5,705 nt of DNA from an uncultured Clostridia bacterium (GTDB taxonomy: Bacteria; Bacillota; Clostridia; Christensenellales; Aristaeellaceae). The notes under the pieces are model-generated. The model did no database searches, was not told where the DNA came from, and saw only the letters and a program-made list of their open reading frames with translations. The position numbers and the translations under genes were made by a program. This document shows, in pieces, positions 1 to 4,776 of the stretch (within the stretch, counting starts at the first letter, position 1; the number at the start of each line of letters is the position of its first letter). Location of the stretch: assembly GCA_937906775.1 (NCBI GenBank), contig CALCUD010000106.1:1-5705 (forward strand), in the 5' to 3' direction.

Positions 1-92
1 TAAATGGTTCACCAAGAAAACAAGGTGATACCGCTAAACTTATAAGTTTAGCTAACTTGTTATTTTTTCGTTCTATGTTAAATAACAAATAA
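1..92 (+). pseudogene. Truncated flavodoxin-fold (NADPH-dependent FMN reductase-like) fragment
   Basis: The third frame is open from the window edge to a TAA at 90-92 and reads NGSPRKQGDTAKLI (3-44), followed by an unremarkable tail. NGSPRK-x-G-(N/D)-T-x-x-L is the phosphate-binding loop seen near the N terminus of flavodoxin-fold NAD(P)H:FMN reductases, normally around residues 7-20 of proteins of about 180 or more residues. Here the frame ends about 16 codons after the motif, so most of the FMN-binding and dimer-forming parts are absent. The start codon would lie just left of the window. I infer a gene remnant whose homology breaks off near position 44-50. It could instead be a chance match over 14 residues. 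Only the motif, not the tail, supports the call. Confidence 0.5.
19..68 (+). repeat. 20-bp perfect palindrome with an outer stem and T-run
   Basis: Positions 33-52 form a perfect 20-bp palindrome (two 10-nt arms, no loop). It is flanked by AACAAG at 19-24 and CTTGTT at 56-61, which can add an outer stem, and six T follow at 63-68. This could act as a weak plus-strand terminator or a protein-binding site. It lies inside the decayed flavodoxin-like frame, so it may be a feature of the break point. The absence of loop bases makes a hairpin less favourable than the terminator at 135-170. Confidence 0.3.
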
Positions 93-134
93 TAGTATGT
101 TATTCCGCGACTTAGATATAAGAAACCAACAAAT

Positions 135-170
135 AAGCCGGAACTGACTATTCGTCAGTTCCGGCTTTTT
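135..170. terminator. Strong intrinsic terminator, probably bidirectional
   Basis: A perfect 14-bp stem (135-148 with 154-167) closes a 5-nt TATTC loop. On the plus strand it ends in five T (166-170). On the minus strand the stem runs into TTATTTGTTGG, a weaker but usable T-rich tail. It lies 43 bases past the stop of the minus-strand exporter gene and after the plus-strand fragment, so it can stop transcription from both sides. Confidence 0.85.
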
Positions 171-210
171 CATGTTCTGTTCTGCAGGCGTCAGACGGAT
201 CTTTCACCTG

Positions 211-1512
211 TCAGTTTTCTTCCGTAAGATCCAGTTCCCGATATACGGACTTCCGGAGCTGAAGAAGACTCATCACGATTCCGGCGATTCCGACGATCAG
301 GAACATCAGACCGATGCCGGAACCTTTCCCGCTACCGACGATGCCTGATAAGAAGCGCTGTACGGCCGAGGTTGAATTCATGAAGGGCTCGAAGACATGG
401 TCAGCTAAAATTCCGCTGAGGAAAATCGCAACCGGAATGGAGCAGTTTTTCAACGTATCATCTGCTGCGAAAACCCGGCCCTGAAGTTCCAATGGAACTT
501 TCTCACGCATGATACCCATGAGGTTTGCATTCATGATTACAGCCATAAAGTAGGAGTAGAAACCTGCTGCACACCATAGCCACGGCAGGGTCGTCATACT
601 CTGGACGATGTTTCCTGAAAAGACGATTGCGGTCGTAATGAAGATGAGCTTCGTCCGTTTCTTTACAGGCTTCATGATGGTGACAATGAGACTTCCCACG
701 AGAAGTCCGATGGCGACAGCACTTTCCACCATGCCGAGAATGGGCTGGTTATTGTTCGTGCGCCCCAGGATGAAGGGGGAGAGCATACCGTCACCGCCCA
801 GTTTCGCGAGAAAATTGACGGCGGTTAAAAAGAGCGTCAGGCGGAGAATCGCGGTGTGTTCCTTCAAAAACTTCAGTCCTGCCAGAGAAGCCTTCATGAA
901 GGGCTCGTTTTCTTCCTTCTTATGCTCCACTTCCGGAATTTTTATGAAGAAGAGAAGCACGAGGAAGGCGACGGCGAAGGAGGCAAGGTCACAGTAAAGG
1001 ACGACCTTCAGCCCACCGTAGGCTAAAAGGAGACTGCCCAAAGCCGGGGCCAGAATGGAGACCGCAGCACCTCCGAAACTCTGCAGTCCATTGACACGGG
1101 TATAATGTTCCTTCGGTACAAGCATGCTTGTCGCGACAAAAGAGGCCGGCTGCTGGAAGGCGTTCATAAAACTCAGGAGGAAATTGATCAGATAAATCTG
1201 CCATATTGCGAGGGAATCGCAGGAATATAGAAGAAGGATCGTCAATGTTCCCAGGGCGGCTACGAAATCCGCCACCAGCATCACACGTTTCTTATTCCAT
1301 CGGTCGACGAAGCCTCCGGCAATGAAGCGGAAGAAGATGGTCGGAAGGAAAATGCATAACGTTAAAAGGGTCACGCTTGATGCCGTTCCCTTTTCCCCGT
1401 AAACCCAGATGACGACGGCATAGTCCGTCATGGCCGTCCCTAACTGGGAGACGGTCTGTGAGACCCATAAAAGTAAAAATGTTCGTAATTCTTTGATAGA
1501 TGAATGATCCAT
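211..1512 (-). CDS. MFS drug/macrolide efflux transporter (MefA/MFS_3-like)
   Basis: This 433-residue integral membrane protein probably exports a drug across the cytoplasmic membrane by proton antiport. Its length and about 12 hydrophobic segments (roughly 12-34, 47-66, 77-96, 101-120, 141-165, 170-192, 224-246, 261-281, 287-306, 310-330, 355-372, 398-418) fit the major facilitator superfamily. MFS motif A is clear in the loop after segment 2: G66-x-x-x-D70-R-x-x-K-K (G66-K75). The text around 345-372 (GRVFAADDTLKN, then SGILADHVF) is typical of the MFS_3/macrolide-efflux branch that includes Mef(A). The ATG at 1512 is set by AAGGAG at 1520-1525 with a 7-nt spacer. The gene stands alone and converges on the terminator at 135-170. 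Its leader region suggests inducible expression. The family call is firm; the substrate is inference, and macrolides are only the best guess. Confidence 0.9.
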   Translation of the reverse strand: MDHSSIKELRTFLLLWVSQTVSQLGTAMTDYAVVIWVYGEKGTASSVTLLTLCIFLPTIFFRFIAGGFVDRWNKKRVMLVADFVAALGTLTILLLYSCDSLAIWQIYLINFLLSFMNAFQQPASFVATSMLVPKEHYTRVNGLQSFGGAAVSILAPALGSLLLAYGGLKVVLYCDLASFAVAFLVLLFFIKIPEVEHKKEENEPFMKASLAGLKFLKEHTAILRLTLFLTAVNFLAKLGGDGMLSPFILGRTNNNQPILGMVESAVAIGLLVGSLIVTIMKPVKKRTKLIFITTAIVFSGNIVQSMTTLPWLWCAAGFYSYFMAVIMNANLMGIMREKVPLELQGRVFAADDTLKNCSIPVAIFLSGILADHVFEPFMNSTSAVQRFLSGIVGSGKGSGIGLMFLIVGIAGIVMSLLQLRKSVYRELDLTEEN

Positions 1513-1600
1513 AACTCTGCTCCTTATGCTTAATTATTCATGCACGTGGTGCAAAGCCTTGAAAGACGGTGAAACCCACCGCTCCGTGCAGGTACCGTCC
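1513..1600 (-). promoter_or_regulatory. Candidate translational attenuator of the exporter gene
   Basis: On the minus-strand transcript this 88-nt spacer between the leader ORF and the exporter carries competing pairings. GACGGT (1565-1570) can pair with ACCGTC (1594-1599). Alternatively CGGTG (1567-1571) can close on CACCG (1577-1581) with a 5-nt loop. TGCAC (1541-1545) can pair with GTGCA at 1549-1553 or at 1586-1590. The exporter Shine-Dalgarno region (1516-1523) is perfectly complementary over 8 nt to 1617-1624 inside the leader ORF, and GCTCCG (1581-1586) competes for the same leader segment (1616-1621). No T-run follows any hairpin, so control at translation rather than termination is more likely. 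The structure is inferred from complementarity by eye, without energies. Confidence 0.5.
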
Positions 1601-1666
1601 TTAAAAGACCTTGCGCGGAGCAGAAGCATCTGCGGCGAAAGAAATGCCCTGTCTGTCGTGTTTCAT
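1601..1666 (-). CDS. Putative 21-residue leader peptide for the exporter
   Basis: This minus-strand ORF of 21 codons (begins MKHDRQGISF, ends APRKVF, TAA) has an excellent ribosome binding site, GGGAGGAG at 1673-1680 with a 6-nt spacer to ATG. It lies between the inferred promoter and the exporter gene, 88 bases upstream of the exporter's ATG. Codons TCT GCT CC (1617-1624) are the ones that can pair with the exporter's Shine-Dalgarno, so a ribosome on or near them would free that site. Leader peptides of this kind control mef, erm and cat genes in Gram-positive bacteria. I do not recognise this peptide's sequence. It carries a basic RK pair near its end, which is only loosely like known macrolide stalling peptides. 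Short length means it could be chance, but the ribosome binding site and position argue otherwise. Confidence 0.55.
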   Translation of the reverse strand: MKHDRQGISFAADASAPRKVF

Positions 1667-1727
1667 ATGAGGCTCCTCCCTGTCTGGAAATGATAAAGCT
1701 GGTTTAGAATAATGAGCTTATAAAATT

Positions 1728-1756
1728 GTTATACACTTCCATAAGGCGGAACGCAA
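1728..1756 (-). promoter_or_regulatory. Sigma-A-type promoter for leader ORF and exporter
   Basis: On the minus strand, TTGCGT (1751-1756) and TATAAC (1728-1733) are separated by exactly 17 bases. Transcription would start near 1721, about 41 bases before the leader ribosome binding site. The -35 box matches the consensus at 4 of 6 positions, the -10 at 5 of 6. Confidence 0.5.
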
Positions 1757-1795
1757 GTATGGAATCAATGAAATTACTGAGGAAACGATGCTTGA

Positions 1796-1824
1796 TTGAA
1801 TTTCACTCCTGCCAATGATATAAT
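1796..1824 (+). promoter_or_regulatory. Strong sigma-A-type promoter before the 34-codon ORF
   Basis: TTGAAT (1796-1801) and a perfect TATAAT (1819-1824) are spaced by 17 bases, and TGA directly before the -10 gives an extended -10 element. The start point would be near 1831, leaving a leader of about 19 nt before the ATG at 1850. Its quality suggests that something downstream is really transcribed. Confidence 0.6.
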
Positions 1825-1849
1825 TTTTAATATTAATATGCAGGGGTAA

Positions 1850-1954
1850 ATGAAATATGAAAAATTCGACGTAAACTACCGAATAATTACTTACTTTCAC
1901 ATGGCGTGTTGCCCAATTTGTGGAGTGCGTCTGACAGAAGATACGCTTAGTTAG
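1850..1954 (+). CDS. Hypothetical 34-residue protein with a CPICG zinc-knuckle-like motif
   Basis: A 34-codon ORF (begins MKYEKFDVNYR, ends TAG at 1952-1954) follows the strong promoter at 1796-1824. AGGGG at 1842-1846 is its only ribosome binding site, with a short 3-nt spacer. The C-terminal half has CCPICG (C20, C21, C24), a CxxC metal-knuckle signature common in small zinc-ribbon proteins. A second CxxC pair to complete a ribbon is missing, so it would have to bind metal as a dimer or not at all. After the TAG the same frame stays open for 39 codons to a TGA at 2072-2074, without further Cys. It may therefore be a small protein of its own or the broken start of a longer gene. I do not recognise the family. 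Positions 1955-2088 otherwise show nothing convincing. Confidence 0.4.
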   Translation: MKYEKFDVNYRIITYFHMACCPICGVRLTEDTLS

Positions 1955-2088
1955 GAAAAACCCAAGGAATTTCAAAAGAAAGTTATACCGAATACAGAAA
2001 CCAAAATTTCACAAAACCTCTCAACAAACTCATTGCCTCGTATGGCCATTGCTATACTTATTTTGAATTATTGAATTTGTGAGCAGTC

Positions 2089-2117
2089 TTGAAATCGGGG
2101 CTCTCTCATGATACAAT
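2089..2117 (+). promoter_or_regulatory. Sigma-A-type promoter of the ATPase gene
   Basis: TTGAAA (2089-2094) and TACAAT (2112-2117) have a 17-base spacer and each match the consensus at 5 of 6 positions. The predicted start near 2124 places the inverted repeat at 2126-2171 at the very 5' end of the transcript. Confidence 0.65.
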
Positions 2118-2125
2118 AAACACAA

Positions 2126-2202
2126 GTTTTAGAGGATTATGAGATATTTAGTGCCTATAAATCTCTAAAACAAGTCAAAATATCATTATTTAGAGAATTA
2201 TG
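2126..2202 (+). promoter_or_regulatory. Leader with duplicated RBS-ATG module and a competing anti-RBS
   Basis: A 14-nt module, TTTAGAGRATTATG, occurs twice in direct orientation (2128-2141 and 2189-2202, 13 of 14 identical). Each copy contains a Shine-Dalgarno-like AGAG(G/A) and ends in ATG. Between them lies one inverted copy. CTCTAAAAC (2163-2171) pairs perfectly with GTTTTAGAG (2126-2134, 9 bp). Alternatively TCTCTAAA (2162-2169) pairs with TTTAGAGA (2189-2196, 8 bp), which would hide the ribosome binding site of the ATPase gene. The two pairings exclude each other, the geometry expected of a translational switch. A dimeric repressor operator is the main alternative reading. Confidence 0.5.
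2139..2168 (+). CDS. Putative 9-residue leader peptide before the ATPase gene
   Basis: ATG at 2139 opens a 9-codon ORF (MRYLVPINL, TAA at 2166-2168), preceded by AGAGGA (2131-2136) with a 2-nt spacer, which is short. Its last codon and stop lie within the inverted segment 2162-2171. A ribosome finishing this ORF would therefore cover the anti-RBS and release the ATPase ribosome binding site at 2189-2196. The peptide is too short to judge by composition; the case rests on its position inside the repeated module. Confidence 0.35.
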   Translation: MRYLVPINL

Positions 2203-3624
2203 GTGATGAAAATGATTGGACGAGCTGCAGAACAGGATTTGCTGAAGCAATGTTGTGAATCCCCAAGGCCGGAATTCCTGGTGGTTTATGGTAGACGACG
2301 CGTTGGGAAAACTTATCTGATAAAGGAATACTTTAACAACAGCTTTTCGTTTTATGCCACCGGTCTGGCTGAACAGAAGACACGGCAACAGCTTCGTGCG
2401 TTTTCAGATAGTCTCCGGCTGTATGGCCATAAGCAAAAAAGCATCCCAACAGATTGGTATGAAGCATTTTCCTGCCTGCGGGAGATCCTGACTTCGGATC
2501 AGGTACAGCGTGACGCAGCCAGTGGCAAGCGAGTTGTGTTTCTGGACGAGGTGCCTTGGATGGATACGGCCCGTTCCGATTTCCGAAGTGCGCTGGATTA
2601 CTTCTGGAACAGTTGGGCTTCATCGCAAAAGGATCTGCTGCTGATTGTCTGTGGTTCTGCCACTTCCTGGATCATTGATCACCTTGTCAGCGACAGAGGC
2701 AGTTTTTATAATCGAATAACCCGCCAAATCCACTTGCAGCCTTTTACATTGAGTGAATGCCGGGACCTTCTTGATGCGAATGGTATGGTGATGACCCAGC
2801 AACAAATGCTGGAAAGCTACATGGTATTCGGTGGAATTCCCTATTACTTGAATTGTCTGGATCGCAGATTGAGTTTGGCGCAAAACATTGATGCACTCTG
2901 TTTTCAGCAAAACGGACAACTGTATTGGGAATACGATCGCTTGTACCATTCATTGTTCAAAAATGCTGAAAAACATATCGCCATTATTGAGGCTATTTCT
3001 GCAAGTAAAGGAGGACTTACGCGAAAGGAACTGGCCACTGATCCACGCATCGGGGATGGTGAACCATTGACAAAAGCACTGAGGGAACTCGAACAGTGTG
3101 GCTTCATCCGCAAATATAAGAACTATATGAAAGAAAAGCAGGGGTTTTATTACCAGTTGATTGACCCGTTCACGCTTTTCTGCCTGCGTTTCCGGCGAAA
3201 CAGCAAAGTATCGACATGGCTCGGCTTTATCAATACACCGGCATATTATGCCTGGTGTGGCAATGCCTTTGAAATGGTATGCCTTCTGCACATCCATGAA
3301 ATCAAGAAAGCCTTGGGGATTTCCGGTGTAGAAACCACAGAATGTGGATGGAGAAGCACCACGGCCAAACCGGCGGCTCAAATCGATTTGTTGATTGACC
3401 GGGCGGATGGAATCATCAATGTTTGTGAAATGAAGTATACCCTGGACGCTTTTGATATTGACGCCGCTTACGAGGGTCAGCTTCGAAATAAGCTGAACGC
3501 CTTCATCGGAGAAACCGAACCGCGCAAAGCCGTTCACTTAACTATGGTTTGCGCGTCCGGATTAAAGCCGGGAAAACATACCGGAATCGTACAAAATGTG
3601 CTCAACGGTTTCCAATTATTCTGA
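2200..3624 (+). CDS. AAA ATPase with C-terminal DUF234/PD-(D/E)XK nuclease-like domain
   Basis: This 474-residue cytoplasmic protein belongs to the 'archaeal ATPase plus DUF234' family, often annotated only as ATP-binding protein. Walker A is GRRRVGKT (G31-T38), Walker B is VVFLDEVPWM (V112-, D116, E117), and CGSATSW (151-157) fits sensor 1. GGIPYYL (211-217) is a family hallmark at the end of the ATPase module. Residues about 257-315 read as a winged helix (GLTRKELA, ALRELEQCGFIRK). The C-terminal part has QIDLLID (394-400) followed by CEMKY (409-413), giving D396...E410-x-K412, the PD-(D/E)XK nuclease core with all three residues present. Its biological job is not established; a role in conflict or mobile-element biology is inferred. 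The ATG at 2200 ends the repeated RBS module, but ATGs at 2206 and 2212 are also possible, and relatives often begin near 'MIGR'. Spacing to the Fic remnant downstream is 59 bases. Confidence 0.9.
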   Translation: MVMKMIGRAAEQDLLKQCCESPRPEFLVVYGRRRVGKTYLIKEYFNNSFSFYATGLAEQKTRQQLRAFSDSLRLYGHKQKSIPTDWYEAFSCLREILTSDQVQRDAASGKRVVFLDEVPWMDTARSDFRSALDYFWNSWASSQKDLLLIVCGSATSWIIDHLVSDRGSFYNRITRQIHLQPFTLSECRDLLDANGMVMTQQQMLESYMVFGGIPYYLNCLDRRLSLAQNIDALCFQQNGQLYWEYDRLYHSLFKNAEKHIAIIEAISASKGGLTRKELATDPRIGDGEPLTKALRELEQCGFIRKYKNYMKEKQGFYYQLIDPFTLFCLRFRRNSKVSTWLGFINTPAYYAWCGNAFEMVCLLHIHEIKKALGISGVETTECGWRSTTAKPAAQIDLLIDRADGIINVCEMKYTLDAFDIDAAYEGQLRNKLNAFIGETEPRKAVHLTMVCASGLKPGKHTGIVQNVLNGFQLF

Positions 3625-3683
3625 CTATTCCCAGGTAAACCTTTGTCAGATTAAGTCGAAAAATTGTCTTTTTTGATACAAAA

Positions 3684-3980
3684 AATTATTCAGGAAAGGA
3701 CATTATAACAATTGAGGACATTGTTGAGCTCCATGCAGAATTTGAGTTCATCCATCCGTTTCAGGACGGGAATGGAAGAGTTGGCAGGCTGATCGCACTC
3801 AAGGAATGTCTCAGAAATAATATTATTCCCTTTATCATTGAAGACAACAAGAAAGGCTTCTACTAAAGAGGATTTTCCGAATGGAGAAATGAGCGGGACT
3901 GGTTGGTGGATACCTGCCTTGATGGACAAGATACATTTATCAGGCTGTTGGATATGCTGGATATTACGCATGATAACTGA
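3684..3980 (+). pseudogene. Fic-family AMPylase remnant, 5'-truncated with nonsense codon
   Basis: Intact Fic enzymes transfer AMP (or related groups) from a nucleotide to protein hydroxyl groups. This frame reads IEDIVELHAEFEF, then a perfect FIC motif HPFQDGNGRVGR (3753-3788), then the usual LKECLRNNIIPFIIED stretch. The frame meets TAA at 3864-3866, where relatives have a second Tyr of an FYYRG block. Past it the same frame goes on with RGFSEWRNERDW, DTCLDGQDTF and a natural TGA at 3978-3980. A single substitution thus explains the stop, with no frameshift. The 5' side is lost: the frame is open only from 3639, has no start codon or ribosome binding site, and becomes un-Fic-like before about 3684. 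The truncation lies just after the ATPase gene, so rearrangement there may have removed the front of the gene. The remaining part of a Fic protein of 250-350 residues is about 98 codons. Confidence 0.85.
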
Positions 3981-4079
3981 AGAGGTGACTATATCCCGAC
4001 AAGTAAAATTCATAGAATATATATTCGTTGAATGTGGCCACGGCCGGAACTGTGGCATTCTGGACACAGGAAAAATGGC

Positions 4080-4084
4080 GGAGG
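4080..4084 (+). promoter_or_regulatory. Ribosome binding site fixing the phosphatase start
   Basis: GGAGG lies 7 nt before the ATG at 4092. The frame also contains an upstream ATG at 4032, but that codon has no Shine-Dalgarno, and the 20 extra residues are Trp/His/Gly-rich and unlike the family. The start at 4092 is therefore preferred. The palindrome GAATATATATTC (4015-4026) lies upstream; no convincing promoter was found between the Fic remnant and this site. Confidence 0.75.
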
Positions 4085-4091
4085 AAAAGAA

Positions 4092-4676
4092 ATGAGCTCA
4101 TTACTGGCTTCTACACTGAATACGCGTGCTTTGCCTGTGGGAAACCTGCGGTATATCCGCAGTGACTGCCCTACAGAACTGACAGATGAAGAAGTGCGCT
4201 GGTTGAAAGACAACGGAATCACCACCGCTGTGGATCTGCGGGAGGAAAAAGAGATCCTCCGGAAACCATGCCGACTGGAAACGGAAGAAGGATTTCATTA
4301 TTTTCGTATGCCGGTGACCGGCGGCGGAGATACGCCTAAATCCAGAGAACACTTAGCACAGGTTTATGCTACCATGCTGGATGAACAGATGGACCGGATC
4401 ATCCAAACACTGGAAACGGCGGAAAGCAATACAATCTATTTCTGCGCCGCGGGGAAGGACCGCACAGGTGTTGTATCAGCCGTCCTTCTGTACAGGATGG
4501 GATACGGTGATGAAGTGATCGTACGGGATTATATGGAATCCGGTGATAATCTGAAGGATATGCTGGAAGACTATCTGAAGATGCATACGGAAGTGAAGCG
4601 TGAAATCATTGTTCCATGTCCGGAGAATATCCTGAATATCCTGGAGATCCTGAAGCGGAGAATACCCCGGAAGTGA
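4092..4676 (+). CDS. Tyrosine/dual-specificity protein phosphatase (Y_phosphatase3 type)
   Basis: This 194-residue cytoplasmic enzyme uses a cysteine to hydrolyse phosphate esters, typically phosphotyrosine and in some relatives phosphoinositides. The P-loop is C118-A-A-G-K-D-R124-T-G, the exact CxxGKDRTG form of the Y_phosphatase3 family (relatives include Listeria LipA and mycobacterial PtpB). The N-terminal family block is also present: RALPVGNLRYIRSD near the start, ELTDEEVRWLKDNGI, then AVDLREEKEI. The residue before the catalytic Cys is Phe rather than the usual His. No signal peptide or membrane segment is visible. It follows the Fic remnant by 111 bases and precedes the APH-like gene by 100 bases on the same strand. 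A shared transcript with that gene is plausible. The target is unknown, and a link with the kinase-fold neighbour is only inferred from proximity. Confidence 0.88.
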   Translation: MSSLLASTLNTRALPVGNLRYIRSDCPTELTDEEVRWLKDNGITTAVDLREEKEILRKPCRLETEEGFHYFRMPVTGGGDTPKSREHLAQVYATMLDEQMDRIIQTLETAESNTIYFCAAGKDRTGVVSAVLLYRMGYGDEVIVRDYMESGDNLKDMLEDYLKMHTEVKREIIVPCPENILNILEILKRRIPRK

Positions 4677-4694
4677 CCGGAGGAGGAACGAACG

Positions 4695-4754
4695 GTGCGG
4701 AATAGAACGCATCAATATCAAGATAAATATGACATTGGAGAGTATACCCAATAA
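4695..4754 (+). CDS. Possible 19-residue ORF between phosphatase and APH genes
   Basis: GTG at 4695 opens a 19-codon ORF (starts VRNRTHQYQD, TAA at 4752-4754), preceded by GGAGGAGGAA (4679-4688) with a 6-nt spacer. This is one of the best ribosome binding sites in the window, and the next larger gene begins 22 bases after the ORF ends. It may be a leader peptide for the APH-like gene, a translation-coupling ORF, or the remnant of a lost gene. The peptide is not recognised. A small hairpin TTCAA-GGTGG-TTGAA (4757-4771) downstream presents the APH Shine-Dalgarno in its loop. Confidence 0.25.
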   Translation: MRNRTHQYQDKYDIGEYTQ

Positions 4755-4776
4755 TTTTCAAGGTGGTTGAACAATT

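Noticed and set aside
81..104. AATAAC...GTTATT inverted repeat
   Set aside because: It is only six AT-rich base pairs around a 12-nt loop, as expected by chance in this AT-rich stretch.
1718..1975. Minus-strand 85-codon ORF in the intergenic region
   Set aside because: It has no ribosome binding site or recognisable motif, overlaps the opposing strong promoter and the CPICG ORF, and runs across the exporter promoter. It is probably a chance open frame in AT-rich DNA.
2126..2150. GTTTTAGAG start resembling a type II CRISPR repeat
   Set aside because: There is no array of regularly spaced repeats, and only the first nine bases match. The repeats are better explained as duplicated ribosome-binding modules.
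2950..3537. Long (195-codon) minus-strand ORF inside the ATPase gene
   Set aside because: It is antisense to a gene with clear domain motifs throughout and lacks its own ribosome binding site or family signature. It is a shadow frame.
3640..3690. T- and A-rich runs after the ATPase gene as a possible terminator
   Set aside because: There is a T-run at 3669-3674, but no GC-containing stem directly before it could be found.
3838..4095. Plus-strand 85-codon ORF between the Fic remnant and the phosphatase
   Set aside because: It is the off-frame reading of the Fic remnant's 3' half; the real homology is in the neighbouring frame.
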